Below are positions 1 through 8,027 of a DNA stretch of 64,000 nt, piece by piece (the stretch's first letter is position 1; each line of letters begins with the position of its first letter). The stretch is from contig CAYFHQ010000008.1 of the NCBI GenBank assembly GCA_964342805.1, positions 1 through 64,000 of the forward strand. The letters run 5' to 3'. A program made the translations under genes and the position numbers. The stretch comes from CAYFHQ01 sp964342805. Lineage in GTDB: Bacteria > Bacillota > Clostridia > Peptostreptococcales > Acidaminobacteraceae. Under the pieces are notes generated by a model that searched no databases, had not been told where the DNA came from, and was given only the letters and a program-made list of their open reading frames with translations.

Positions 1-263
1 ATGGCATACATCATGGTCCGAAGCCGTCTTCTGCTGATATAAGCATAGTAAGCCGTATTAAAGAGCAAGAACAAGGCCACCAGACTGGCAAAGATGCTCA
101 TGTTGGTAAACACCGTTAAATCAGCATGTTGGAAGCTCCTCTGGATGCTTGCCTTGAACACAAATAATACAGTCAGCAATACACTGGCTGCAACAAAGGT
201 CCACATTGCTATGAAGATATTTCTATTCAATCCCTGAACATTGGACTTGGTTTGTGTCTCCAT
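1..263 (-). CDS. Membrane protein, N-terminal fragment (cut by window edge)
   Basis: An open frame reads leftward from an ATG at 261-263 and runs off the start of the window after 87 codons. A GGAGGAG ribosome site lies just upstream of the ATG. The visible part has a short polar N-terminus and two hydrophobic segments at about residues 16-38 and 53-75. A basic RRRLR stretch follows the second helix, which suggests a cytosolic continuation. No domain can be recognised from this fragment. It may be the membrane anchor of a sensor or transporter, but that is a guess. Confidence 0.6.
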   Translation of the reverse strand, partial: METQTKSNVQGLNRNIFIAMWTFVAASVLLTVLFVFKASIQRSFQHADLTVFTNMSIFASLVALFLLFNTAYYAYISRRRLRTMMYA

Positions 264-378
264 CTTACTCCTCCATGAGTTAAATGCCTTTCTGTACTCA
301 TTTCGACATACCCTGAATTTTTCCTCCAAATTTTTGACTCATTCAGTCAATTTCCAATTTTGTTGACCCCTTACATAA

Positions 379-434
379 AGAAAAGACACGCCTCCCAAAA
401 GGACTCAATGTCCTTGTCAGGTAAGAAGTGTCTT
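379..434 (-). terminator. Probable intrinsic terminator after the nucleoside kinase gene
   Basis: An outer stem (AAAGACAC pairing with GTGTCTTT) encloses an inner stem (AAGGAC with GTCCTT). Read leftward, it is followed by TTTTCTTT. It lies about 75 bases beyond the stop of the minus-strand nucleoside kinase. The large internal loops are unusual, so another structured RNA role remains possible. Confidence 0.5.
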
Positions 435-510
435 TACAATCCGTATTGTCCTACAAGCTTAGTTGGGGACAGGCTCCCATTTTTTGGGGCCGGTCAACAA
501 ACAGGAAGGC

Positions 511-2184
511 TTATTCCATTTCACCCGACCTAAATCCACTTCCGCCAATAAACTCTTTCAGAATACTGGTGTAAGGGATATAGTGGTCTTCTTCAATGGA
601 CAAGAAGTAACTTAAAAACTTCAAAAGGCGCAGGGCTTCAGTATACTCTGGTTCCGAAGGATCAATGGCTTCCAGTAGGGGCTCTGCATGCTTTTTCAGT
701 ACGGCTAGTTCATAAACCAGGGCCGAGTTGAACATGGCGTCTGCGTCCTCTTGGAAGGGGAAGATATTCCGGACTTCACCCCGCCTTACCGATGGCCACA
801 TTTCAATGGTCCGAGCAGCACTATGGCCCCGATACTTGGAGTCCCGTACAATACGACGGAGTAAACGGGTATCCGTTGTCGGAATCCGGTTATGGTCATC
901 GATATTGAGCTGGGTTAAGGCACTGATATAGATCTTAAACTTGTCTTTCTTGTCAATATCCGCCGTCAATTTTTCGTTCAGGCCATGGATTCCTTCTATA
1001 ATAATAGGTTGGTCACGGTCAATCTTCATGGAATGGTGACCATACTCCCGGGTACCTGTCTGGAAGTTGAACGTAGGCAGGTCCACATGGTCTCCCTTGA
1101 GGAGGGCTGCCAGGTCGTCATTGAACTGGGCTGTGTCCACTGCGTCAATACTCTCAAAGTCATAGTCCCCATTCTCGTCCACAGGGGTCTTGTCCCTGTC
1201 TACAAAATAATCATCTGTTGAAACCGTTACAGGGTTGAGGCCGTTGACCTTCAGTTGAACCATTAGTCGGTTAGCAAAGGTTGTCTTCCCAGAGGAAGAA
1301 GGGCCTGCAATCAGGACAACCCGCTTACCAGAGTCAGTAATTTGGTCAGCAATCTCAGCAACTCGCTTTTCATGGAGGGCCTCTGCCACCTTGATCATGT
1401 CAAACTGGTCGCCAGTACTAATTAGGTCATTCATTTTGGCCACATAGTCCACGTTGAGGATCTCTCCCCAGCGTTCTGCCTCATGGAAGACAGCTGCCAG
1501 TTTGGGGTTTTCCTCAAAAGGTGGGAGCTGGTCTGGGAACCTTCTGGTTGGATGACGAAGGATCACACCCCGGTCATAGGGAAGCAGGTCAAAGTGCTTT
1601 ATGTAACCTGTGCTAGGCACCATATAACCGTAGAAATAGTTCTTCAACCAACCGCTGGTATAGAGGTTGAGTCTTGGATAGTTTCTATATTTGAGCAGGT
1701 GGACCTTAGACTTCATATTGAATTTGGTGAAAATCGCCTCAGCTTCTTCCTTCTTCACAGACTCTTTGAAAAACGGCTCATCATCGCCAATGATTTGAAT
1801 CATGCGGTCCTTGATTTTTCGGTAGTCCGCATCTTGTAAAGGAAATTCGTGTTCCAGCTCACAGTATAAACCGCCACTGAGGGAATGTTCCACGTTGACA
1901 TGGACGTTCTTATATAATTCCATGGCCGCCCGGATGAAAACGAAGGACAGGGACCGTTGATAAATCCGAACACCGTCCAGGCTCCTTAGGTCGATCCACT
2001 CCACCTTGCCGTCTTCTTCCAAGTGATAGGTCAACTCTCGCAACTTATTATTCACTTTTGCAGCCACAATCATAGACCCACTGTCCGGCGTCCACTCTTT
2101 TGCTAGATCTTCCAATCTATATTCCAATGGTTTTTGAACATTGGTTCCATTGGGTAGGCTTAGTGTTACTTTTTTATCTGTCAT
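511..2184 (-). CDS. TGS-domain nucleoside (uridine) kinase family protein
   Basis: The 557-residue protein has a threonyl-tRNA-synthetase-like N-terminal half: a TGS-like segment in the first ~65 residues, then a SAD-like region with an HPTRRFPDQLPPF motif near residue 211. A uridine kinase/phosphoribulokinase P-loop domain follows, with GPSSSGKT at residues 294-301. This architecture is the Firmicutes nucleoside kinase family. It probably phosphorylates a nucleoside such as uridine in the cytosol; the substrate is inferred from family only. The ATG has a GGGGGA ribosome site. It overlaps the end of lepB by 11 bases, so the two are co-transcribed and probably translationally coupled. Confidence 0.85.
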   Translation of the reverse strand: MTDKKVTLSLPNGTNVQKPLEYRLEDLAKEWTPDSGSMIVAAKVNNKLRELTYHLEEDGKVEWIDLRSLDGVRIYQRSLSFVFIRAAMELYKNVHVNVEHSLSGGLYCELEHEFPLQDADYRKIKDRMIQIIGDDEPFFKESVKKEEAEAIFTKFNMKSKVHLLKYRNYPRLNLYTSGWLKNYFYGYMVPSTGYIKHFDLLPYDRGVILRHPTRRFPDQLPPFEENPKLAAVFHEAERWGEILNVDYVAKMNDLISTGDQFDMIKVAEALHEKRVAEIADQITDSGKRVVLIAGPSSSGKTTFANRLMVQLKVNGLNPVTVSTDDYFVDRDKTPVDENGDYDFESIDAVDTAQFNDDLAALLKGDHVDLPTFNFQTGTREYGHHSMKIDRDQPIIIEGIHGLNEKLTADIDKKDKFKIYISALTQLNIDDHNRIPTTDTRLLRRIVRDSKYRGHSAARTIEMWPSVRRGEVRNIFPFQEDADAMFNSALVYELAVLKKHAEPLLEAIDPSEPEYTEALRLLKFLSYFLSIEEDHYIPYTSILKEFIGGSGFRSGEME

Positions 2185-2722
2185 ATTTCTCCCCCTGTTC
2201 TATACCTATTGTGCCTATTTTATGAAGAGGCAGTAGCCGAAACAGCACCCTTCCCTTGACCTTGTCCAAGGGGACCATGCCCACCTGGTCGTCTCTGGAG
2301 TCAATGCTCACCAACCGGTTGTCCCCCAACACAAAAATGTGGTCTGGTGGAACAACGGCGTCGACTGCGCCCTCTGTTTCCTCTGTATTCAGATACGGTT
2401 CAGCCAAGGTTACCCCGTTGACTGACACAAGACCTTCTCCAATGGTGACGTGGTCACCCGGGACACCGATGACCCGTTTGATCAAGTCTCGTTCCTTGCC
2501 CTTGCTATCCACCAGGCTGGAATTGAAGACAACAATATCATTCCGCTCCAGGCCAGAGGACTGCCAAAAAATCCGTTCCGTGATCAGGTAATGGTTGTTT
2601 TCCAGGGTCGGGACCATGGAATCCCCCTTGACCATGGTGGGCCGGATCACAACGAGCATGACAAAAGCAATCACGGCCGCCAGGGCCAGGGCTCTTGTCC
2701 ACTCCCATATTTCTTTAACCAT
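2174..2722 (-). CDS. lepB: Signal peptidase I
   Basis: This 182-residue type I signal peptidase cleaves signal peptides of exported proteins at the outer face of the membrane. One N-terminal transmembrane anchor covers about residues 9-26. The catalytic serine is S35 in GDSM and the general-base lysine is K82 in LIKRVIGVPGD. The conserved GDNR...DSRD box lies at 133-144. The length fits the short Gram-positive Sip type. It sits 8 bases after the HEPN gene and overlaps the nucleoside kinase start. Confidence 0.95.
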   Translation of the reverse strand: MVKEIWEWTRALALAAVIAFVMLVVIRPTMVKGDSMVPTLENNHYLITERIFWQSSGLERNDIVVFNSSLVDSKGKERDLIKRVIGVPGDHVTIGEGLVSVNGVTLAEPYLNTEETEGAVDAVVPPDHIFVLGDNRLVSIDSRDDQVGMVPLDKVKGRVLFRLLPLHKIGTIGIEQGEKYDR

Positions 2723-2730
2723 AGTTGCCT

Positions 2731-3555
2731 CTATTCAAATGTGAAGGATCTGCCTGTATGGGTTGGGTGACTCATGCGATTGAGGACATCCAGTTGTTCT
2801 TTGATTTGGTCATTGATCTTGGCATACTTGTAACGGTTGATTTTAATGTCCAGGGTCTTGAGACAGTTTCTGAAATCGTCCAGGACATTGTAGGGATTGC
2901 CATATACCCGGTATATGTCATCCACACTGACGCCAACAAAACCATGGCCAACAATGGACTCGTTACGTAGGTCGATCAGGGCCAGCATCTTGTCGGAGTT
3001 GAGTAGGCGTACGATATCAATGACTGATTTCTCGTCCTTGGAATACCGGTAAAAGTAGGTGGTCATGCCAAAGATCAGATTGGAGTTGAAGATTTTGTAC
3101 TGTTTGCGCAGGGTTTTCAGGATATGCCGCTTGGACATGAGGGGCAAGTGGAAAGAAAACCGGGTGCGGTTGGCGTGTTTGGTGGCAAAGATATACTTCA
3201 TAATAGCTTCTTTGAACCGGTAGACACGGCCAAGAAAATCAATGTACTCCTCATTGACCAGCTGAAACTTGATATTCTCCATGAGTTCCGAAAATATGGC
3301 GTCTGGATCTCCATCTACCAGGTCATTGAGATTTCGAAACAGGGCCTTAATATCCTTGGTGGTCGATAGGTCGTCGGACAGGTTGTAGAGGATCTGACGA
3401 GCTGTCTTAAAATCAAAATTGACCGCATATCGACAAGAGTCCATTAGGATGGCAGCGTCGGAGTTTTGCAACCCCGATTCCGACAATAGCTCCAATGCAC
3501 CACCGTAGTCGTAGCGATCAATCAATTTCACAATTACATTATACGCAGGGATCAT
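2731..3555 (-). CDS. Stand-alone HEPN-domain protein resembling the nuclease half of Csm6/Csx1-type CRISPR effectors
   Basis: The 274-residue protein opens with LIDRYDYGGALELL (residues 11-24), which resembles the beginning of the HEPN domain in CARF-HEPN RNases. It later carries LRNESIVGHGF (196-206), an R-N-x5-H motif with R197 and H204 matching the R-x4-6-H RNase signature. No CARF sensor domain is present. None can be missing upstream, because the ATG overlaps the stop of the pseudouridine synthase gene (ATGA). No cas gene or CRISPR array is visible. It could be a metal-independent RNase released from CRISPR control or a non-catalytic relative. The family assignment rests on motif recognition only. 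Confidence 0.6.
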   Translation of the reverse strand: MIPAYNVIVKLIDRYDYGGALELLSESGLQNSDAAILMDSCRYAVNFDFKTARQILYNLSDDLSTTKDIKALFRNLNDLVDGDPDAIFSELMENIKFQLVNEEYIDFLGRVYRFKEAIMKYIFATKHANRTRFSFHLPLMSKRHILKTLRKQYKIFNSNLIFGMTTYFYRYSKDEKSVIDIVRLLNSDKMLALIDLRNESIVGHGFVGVSVDDIYRVYGNPYNVLDDFRNCLKTLDIKINRYKYAKINDQIKEQLDVLNRMSHPTHTGRSFTFE

Positions 3556-4463
3556 GTCTGCCTCCGATTCTTCCCAGAATCCATATATCGTCGAATTTCT
3601 GCTGATTCATGTATATAGGTTTGCCCGTCTATAACAATCTTATACCCATGTAGGAGCTGGGATCGTACATTTTTCCGATTTCCTGTTCCATACTTGGGGT
3701 CTCCAACGATGGGATGGCCAATCCAGGCCATGGAAGCACGGATTTGGTGGGTACGGCCGGTCATGAGTTCCACTTCCACCAAAGTATGGGTCCCCTTGCG
3801 TTCAATGGGCTTATACTTGGTGTGACAGGCTTTAGAACCTGGACTTTCTGTTTTGCTCATTCGGACCTTGTTCTTCCCCTCGTCCTTGAGGAGCCAGCCT
3901 TTGACCTCTCCCGCTTGCTTGACGTCTCCTAGGACCACACACTGGTAAAACTTACGGATGGACCGGTCTCGCATTTGGGCGTTGAGTTTTTTTAGGGTTT
4001 CATAGTTTTTGGCAAAGGTGACCAGGCCACTGGTGTTCTTGTCCAAGCGCTGAATCGGCGCAGGTTTAAAGGTTCTAGTGGACAAGTGTTTCAGGTAGTG
4101 CTGGACCTTGGTTGCCAGGGTCTTGGAAAACTCATTTTTGTCTGGGTGGGTCAGGAGGCCCTTGGGTTTGTTGACGATCAGGATGTTGTCGTCTTCAAAG
4201 ACAATGTCTATGTCCACTTGAACAGGGGCTAAAACCTCCTCCTCCTTGACCAAGGCGTCAAAAGACTCGTCACTGAGATAGACCTGGATAACGTCCCCAT
4301 TTTTTAAGAAGTAGTCCTCTTTTTTCCGCTCGCCGTTGACCTTAAAAACCTTTTTTCGGATCAGCTTATAGACATTGGTCCGTGACGAGTTGTTGAAGTA
4401 TTTTAAAAGAAAGCGGTCCATTCGCTGGTCCGCTTCGTTGGTTCCGATTTGAATCTCTCGCAT
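3552..4463 (-). CDS. RluA/RluD-family pseudouridine synthase
   Basis: This 303-residue enzyme has an S4-type RNA-binding domain at about residues 13-75 and a RluA-type catalytic domain. The catalytic aspartate is D141 in RLDKNTSGLV. The C-terminal MTGRTHQIRASMAWIGHPIVGD motif is typical of the family. It isomerises uridine to pseudouridine in 23S rRNA or tRNA; the exact target cannot be read from sequence. The ATG is preceded by AGAGGA. Its stop overlaps the HEPN start by four bases, tying an RNA-modification enzyme to a probable RNA-binding or RNA-cutting partner. Confidence 0.9.
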   Translation of the reverse strand: MREIQIGTNEADQRMDRFLLKYFNNSSRTNVYKLIRKKVFKVNGERKKEDYFLKNGDVIQVYLSDESFDALVKEEEVLAPVQVDIDIVFEDDNILIVNKPKGLLTHPDKNEFSKTLATKVQHYLKHLSTRTFKPAPIQRLDKNTSGLVTFAKNYETLKKLNAQMRDRSIRKFYQCVVLGDVKQAGEVKGWLLKDEGKNKVRMSKTESPGSKACHTKYKPIERKGTHTLVEVELMTGRTHQIRASMAWIGHPIVGDPKYGTGNRKNVRSQLLHGYKIVIDGQTYIHESAEIRRYMDSGKNRRQT

Positions 4464-4490
4464 AATATCCTCTGTTCTTGCCTCTTCTAT

Positions 4491-5315
4491 TTACCGAAGC
4501 TGTAGGTGGAGTCGACTGATTTCTCCCACCGGCTGAAAACCGATCTTCTCGTAGGAGGTAATGGCGGCTACATTGTCCCTGACAACCAACAGGTTGACCT
4601 CTCCCACATGTTGCAGCTGGTCCGCTGCTAGGGAAGCGGAAAGGGCAGTGCCAATCCCCTTGCCCCGGTAGGCTTTTTTCACATAGACCCCGCCCAATTG
4701 GGCTGCCTGGTCCGTTTGGTGTTCTATCACTGCCTGGCCCACCACCTGGTCTCCGTCATAGGCAAAGAGGTAGGCTGGGGTTTGGTCTAGCTTTTCCTTC
4801 ATTTGATTTACAGTGAGGTGGGCGCGGCCAAAGGCCTTTTCCACTTCCACCATGAAGGGAACCACGTCGGCGGAGTCAATGGCGTTTCCGTCCATTAGAA
4901 TAATACCCGGTACATGCTTGACCTGGTTGGGGTCGGTTTGCTTGACCTGCATGAGCTGACAATCTTCCACCTCATACCAGACCATGGTCCGGGCCAGCAT
5001 GTTGACCATCCGCTGAATAATGGCAGTGTCCGCCTTTACAATGGTTGGCTTGTGTTCCTTCAAGGCCTTTAAGAAGTCCACCTTTTGAAAGACGCCGGCG
5101 TCACTGAAGTGACAACTGAGACTGCCATTGCTTTGGAATATGGCAAGGCCCGTCAGTTGATCACCCGTGCCGTAGCCATAAGCGGTTGCGCTGGTTTTGA
5201 CCTTACTCTTGTCAGACAGGGCCAAATGCATGTCATAACAGTGGATTGGATTTGCTTTTATGTAGTTTTTAAGGGCAGGAATGCCTCTTCTTTGCAGTTT
5301 AAAAAACTGGGCCAT
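4491..5315 (-). CDS. GNAT-family N-acetyltransferase
   Basis: The C-terminal ~110 residues form a GNAT acetyltransferase, with the acetyl-CoA-binding signature VYVKKAYRGKGIGTAL. The N-terminal ~150 residues form a second, less recognisable domain, giving the two-part layout common in Firmicutes GNATs. An upstream in-frame ATG at 5319-5321 sits directly on the GGAGG site, so the second ATG (5313-5315), six bases from that site, is the better start. It is first in the minus-strand cluster leading to the pseudouridine synthase 27 bases on. The substrate is unknown. Confidence 0.8.
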   Translation of the reverse strand: MAQFFKLQRRGIPALKNYIKANPIHCYDMHLALSDKSKVKTSATAYGYGTGDQLTGLAIFQSNGSLSCHFSDAGVFQKVDFLKALKEHKPTIVKADTAIIQRMVNMLARTMVWYEVEDCQLMQVKQTDPNQVKHVPGIILMDGNAIDSADVVPFMVEVEKAFGRAHLTVNQMKEKLDQTPAYLFAYDGDQVVGQAVIEHQTDQAAQLGGVYVKKAYRGKGIGTALSASLAADQLQHVGEVNLLVVRDNVAAITSYEKIGFQPVGEISRLHLQLR

Positions 5316-5449
5316 AACCATCCTCCAGTAAGGGTATAAGCGGTTTCATTGTATCATGGTTTTAATCATTTTGAAACCCATCAACCCATTGGAAAACGGC
5401 GGGTTTTGTGATATTCTATCTGTAGTAAACACCCACGGGAGGATTGAGT

Positions 5450-5941
5450 ATGCTAGAAAAAATGAAGGACATCGTTTACGACATGAGTGACGTGATTTTG
5501 TCACTGCTTATCATCGCCATGATCTTTTTCGTCGTATCTTGGAAGATTTCTGACTCCATGGCATTTGAAATTACAGCACCAGACAAACCCACTGCTTCTG
5601 TGACCCTGCCAGAAGAAACCACAGCACCTGTCATTGACCCTCCTGTTATTGTAGATGTTACCCCGGGTGAAACCCCTTCCACCGGAGGAAAGCCAAAGGG
5701 TGGCGAGGTCACAATCCTACCTGATACTGAAGTAAGAGACATTGTCCTGGAGATCAAGCCCGGTTCGTCAGGCTACTCCATTGCCAAACAATTGGAGGAC
5801 GAAGGATTAATCCCAGACACAACGACTTTCATCAACCGTCTGGACGAACGAGAATTGTCAACTAAGCTCCAGTCTGGCTCCTTTAAACTGAAGTCGGACA
5901 TGGACATGGACCAGATCATAGACAAACTCACTGGCCGCTAG
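5450..5941 (+). CDS. Membrane-anchored MltG/YceG-like N-terminal domain protein
   Basis: About 163 residues. One transmembrane helix covers roughly residues 13-33, followed by a proline- and threonine-rich linker. A C-terminal ~65-residue module (EIKPGSSGYSIAKQLEDEGLI...LQSGSFKL) matches the LysM-like region at the start of MltG/YceG lytic transglycosylases. The catalytic part of MltG is absent, so it is probably a cell-wall-binding or accessory protein. A TTG at 5444 abuts the GGGAGG site, so the ATG at 5450, about seven bases away, is chosen as start. It stands alone, with a terminator downstream. Confidence 0.7.
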   Translation: MLEKMKDIVYDMSDVILSLLIIAMIFFVVSWKISDSMAFEITAPDKPTASVTLPEETTAPVIDPPVIVDVTPGETPSTGGKPKGGEVTILPDTEVRDIVLEIKPGSSGYSIAKQLEDEGLIPDTTTFINRLDERELSTKLQSGSFKLKSDMDMDQIIDKLTGR

Positions 5942-6029
5942 GCCAAGGGCCCTTGTAAAGCTAGCCAGCAAAGCCACTACTACGAGGTCATCTAAGGTCG
6001 TCTCAAGTAAGTGAATAAAATCCTACAAG

Positions 6030-6078
6030 TAAAGGGATCTTGCAAGAAGTCAACACTTCACTGCAAGATCCCTTTTTA
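6030..6078 (+). terminator. Intrinsic terminator after the MltG-like gene
   Basis: A 14-base perfect stem, AAAGGGATCTTGCA with TGCAAGATCCCTTT, is followed by further T residues. It lies between convergent genes and mainly serves the plus strand. Confidence 0.8.
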
Positions 6079-6115
6079 TGTTCACGTTCATATGGCTGAG
6101 GGTTTTCATTCCACC

Positions 6116-6685
6116 TTAGGCCGGTAACCTAGCCTCAGCTGCACGTATTTGCCGCCTACTGTAGTAGGCCCCCCACACCAGGAGGAGCAAGCCTGCAGGA
6201 ATCAGCAAAATCCGTAGCCAGGTTATATAGATCGTCAGGCTTCCAAAGACCGACACCAAGGGAATGAGGAAGGTCGGTGCACAACAGGCAAAGCCCGTGA
6301 GAAAGCTGGGCAATATCCCCCACAGCCCCTTAGTCCCTGCATCTAGCCGGCACATTTTGGGGAGGCTATAGAGGTAGATGGTTGCACCCACGTTCACGAT
6401 CACTAAGGCCCCCAATACTAGCCCCAGGAAGATATTGACCGGTGCGATCACCCATTCAAACAAGGGGGTCGTCCACCTGAGCAGGGGTTCCCACAGGAAG
6501 GGGGCACTGGTTTTGAAGAAGAGCTGCTGCCAGTTCTTGGCCAGGGTAAGGGAAAAACCACCACTCCCCATGATCCTCAAGTGGCCCAGGCTAATCTGGT
6601 AGACCACGAAATATACGACCCCGGCGACGGCTCCCCATCGTCTTGCATTGTCATCGTCCCAAAGCTTCTTTATAAAGGTTCTCAT
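6116..6685 (-). CDS. Polytopic membrane protein with a Cys-Cys-Ala-Pro motif
   Basis: 189 residues with about four hydrophobic helices. One holds GFACCAPTFLIPL, a vicinal cysteine pair followed by proline, as seen in metal- or redox-handling membrane proteins such as MerT. That comparison is by motif only. A longer frame reaches 6733, but the ATG at 6683-6685 overlaps the DUF3179 stop by four bases (ATGA) and is the likely start. Translational coupling links it tightly to the upstream DUF3179 gene, so the two probably act together at the envelope. Function is unknown. Confidence 0.7.
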   Translation of the reverse strand: MRTFIKKLWDDDNARRWGAVAGVVYFVVYQISLGHLRIMGSGGFSLTLAKNWQQLFFKTSAPFLWEPLLRWTTPLFEWVIAPVNIFLGLVLGALVIVNVGATIYLYSLPKMCRLDAGTKGLWGILPSFLTGFACCAPTFLIPLVSVFGSLTIYITWLRILLIPAGLLLLVWGAYYSRRQIRAAEARLPA

Positions 6686-7740
6686 TTTGTCATCAACTCC
6701 GTGTCTGGGAAGTAGGCCGACCAGGCAAACCACATGACATCAAAATGGTGGGCGGGCTGTAAGCCGTCTACCGATGTGACTTCCCCGTCGTCTTCCCTTT
6801 CAAATACACGCACGATGTCTAAGTTTTGGTCATAAACAGCGACAATTGGCGTGTCTCCTGCCATAGCGTTGATCATTCCCCGTTCCTCTACCAAGGCTGG
6901 ATCAATGGCCAGCACACCGTTTTGTCCCTTGATCCCCACAACGACCTTTTTGTTGGCCAGTCTGGGGTCATCATTCATAGTTGGGAACATTACAACTGGT
7001 GTGAAGTAGTAGGAGTTTTCGTCTCTATAGGAGCCATAGGGGTCCCGGCCATAGTCCCTAAAGTAGCCGGTCTCTGTTGAGAGAACCTTGGCTTCCTCAT
7101 AGTGGTCCTTGAAGTTCTTCCAGGTCACCCAGTGGACTGGAAAGGCATTTAAAGGTGTCCCTGGGTTTTCCGAGTCAATACTTTCTCCCAATATCTGTGG
7201 CCAATACTTGCCGGTTTCCCGGTCATACATGACCAGGTTGCTGTTGAGCAAGCGGCCAGACGTTCCTAGGCCACCCTGGGCCACACCGTCATAGCCCACA
7301 CAGAAGCCCGTCAGTGGACAATAGGTAATGGAATGGTTTTGGCCGTCCACTTGATGGTTCACAATTTCATGCCAGACCAAGATCCGTTGGGGGTATGCGT
7401 AAACCCCCTCCTGGGCTTCCAGGACAAACACATAGTCCTCGTCCATTAGCCATTGGTCGGCTGTGGCAATGGGGTCCCAAATGGGTTCGTCAATGGGCGG
7501 TATGCCGTCTGGTGGAACGCCGCCACTGAGAACATTGGACCTAAAGGCTCCATAGTCCACTTGGCCACCCGGCTGAGGATCAGGTGTGGCCTCTGAGCTT
7601 GATGGTTCACTTCGTGTCGGTTCCAGAGCGGTCTCCATGGCTTCCATGGATTGTTCCTCAACAGGTCTGGTAGCATACCAGATCCCTGCCACTAGGAGTA
7701 GGCCCACCAGTATAGCGACGGGCACGATCCATCGTTTCAT
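6682..7740 (-). CDS. DUF3179-domain protein, membrane-anchored
   Basis: 352 residues. An N-terminal signal anchor (about residues 5-24) is followed by a low-complexity Ser/Glu/Pro linker and an extracytoplasmic DUF3179 domain. The family hallmark SITYCPLTGFCVGYDG, with two cysteines, is clear near residue 140. DUF3179 proteins have no established biochemical function. The AGGTGA ribosome site supports the ATG at 7738-7740. The stop overlaps the next gene, a CC-motif membrane protein. The cysteine motifs in both suggest a shared redox or metal role, which is inference. Confidence 0.85.
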   Translation of the reverse strand: MKRWIVPVAILVGLLLVAGIWYATRPVEEQSMEAMETALEPTRSEPSSSEATPDPQPGGQVDYGAFRSNVLSGGVPPDGIPPIDEPIWDPIATADQWLMDEDYVFVLEAQEGVYAYPQRILVWHEIVNHQVDGQNHSITYCPLTGFCVGYDGVAQGGLGTSGRLLNSNLVMYDRETGKYWPQILGESIDSENPGTPLNAFPVHWVTWKNFKDHYEEAKVLSTETGYFRDYGRDPYGSYRDENSYYFTPVVMFPTMNDDPRLANKKVVVGIKGQNGVLAIDPALVEERGMINAMAGDTPIVAVYDQNLDIVRVFEREDDGEVTSVDGLQPAHHFDVMWFAWSAYFPDTELMTK

Positions 7741-7936
7741 ACGTCACCTACTTTCTCCCCTCTTATCTCTATTCTTATCCCATATTAGAGTAAGCTCAAT
7801 ATCTTATTGAGAAATGTTCTCATAATTTAACATCTTGTCACAGGATTGTTACAAAGGAGCGCATAGCCCAATCCCTTGTACCCACTGGCATACAGCCCTT
7901 TTCCAAAAAGAATAATGACTTTTTTCATCTTTTCCG

Positions 7937-7967
7937 TTGACCTTAAAGTCGCTCTAAGGTCTATACT
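7937..7967 (+). promoter_or_regulatory. Possible sigma-70-type promoter for the duplicated secreted protein
   Basis: TTGACC at 7937-7942 and TATACT at 7962-7967 resemble -35 and -10 boxes, with a 19-base spacer that is slightly long. The start codon is 61 bases further on. The rest of the 287-base gap shows no gene. Confidence 0.4.
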
Positions 7968-8027
7968 GCAGTTAGAAGACACGGCAAGCCCTTCTAGCCT
8001 TGCCACAACCCGTGAGAGGAGCTTTAC

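Noticed and set aside
379..434. A riboswitch such as c-di-GMP-I in the structured region before the first full gene
   Set aside because: No conserved riboswitch core (for example a GCAAA-type element) is present. The position after a minus-strand gene and the T-rich end fit a terminator.
2731..4463. A type III CRISPR locus suggested by the HEPN protein
   Set aside because: I see no repeat-spacer array and no cas10, csm or cmr genes. The neighbours are housekeeping genes on one transcript.
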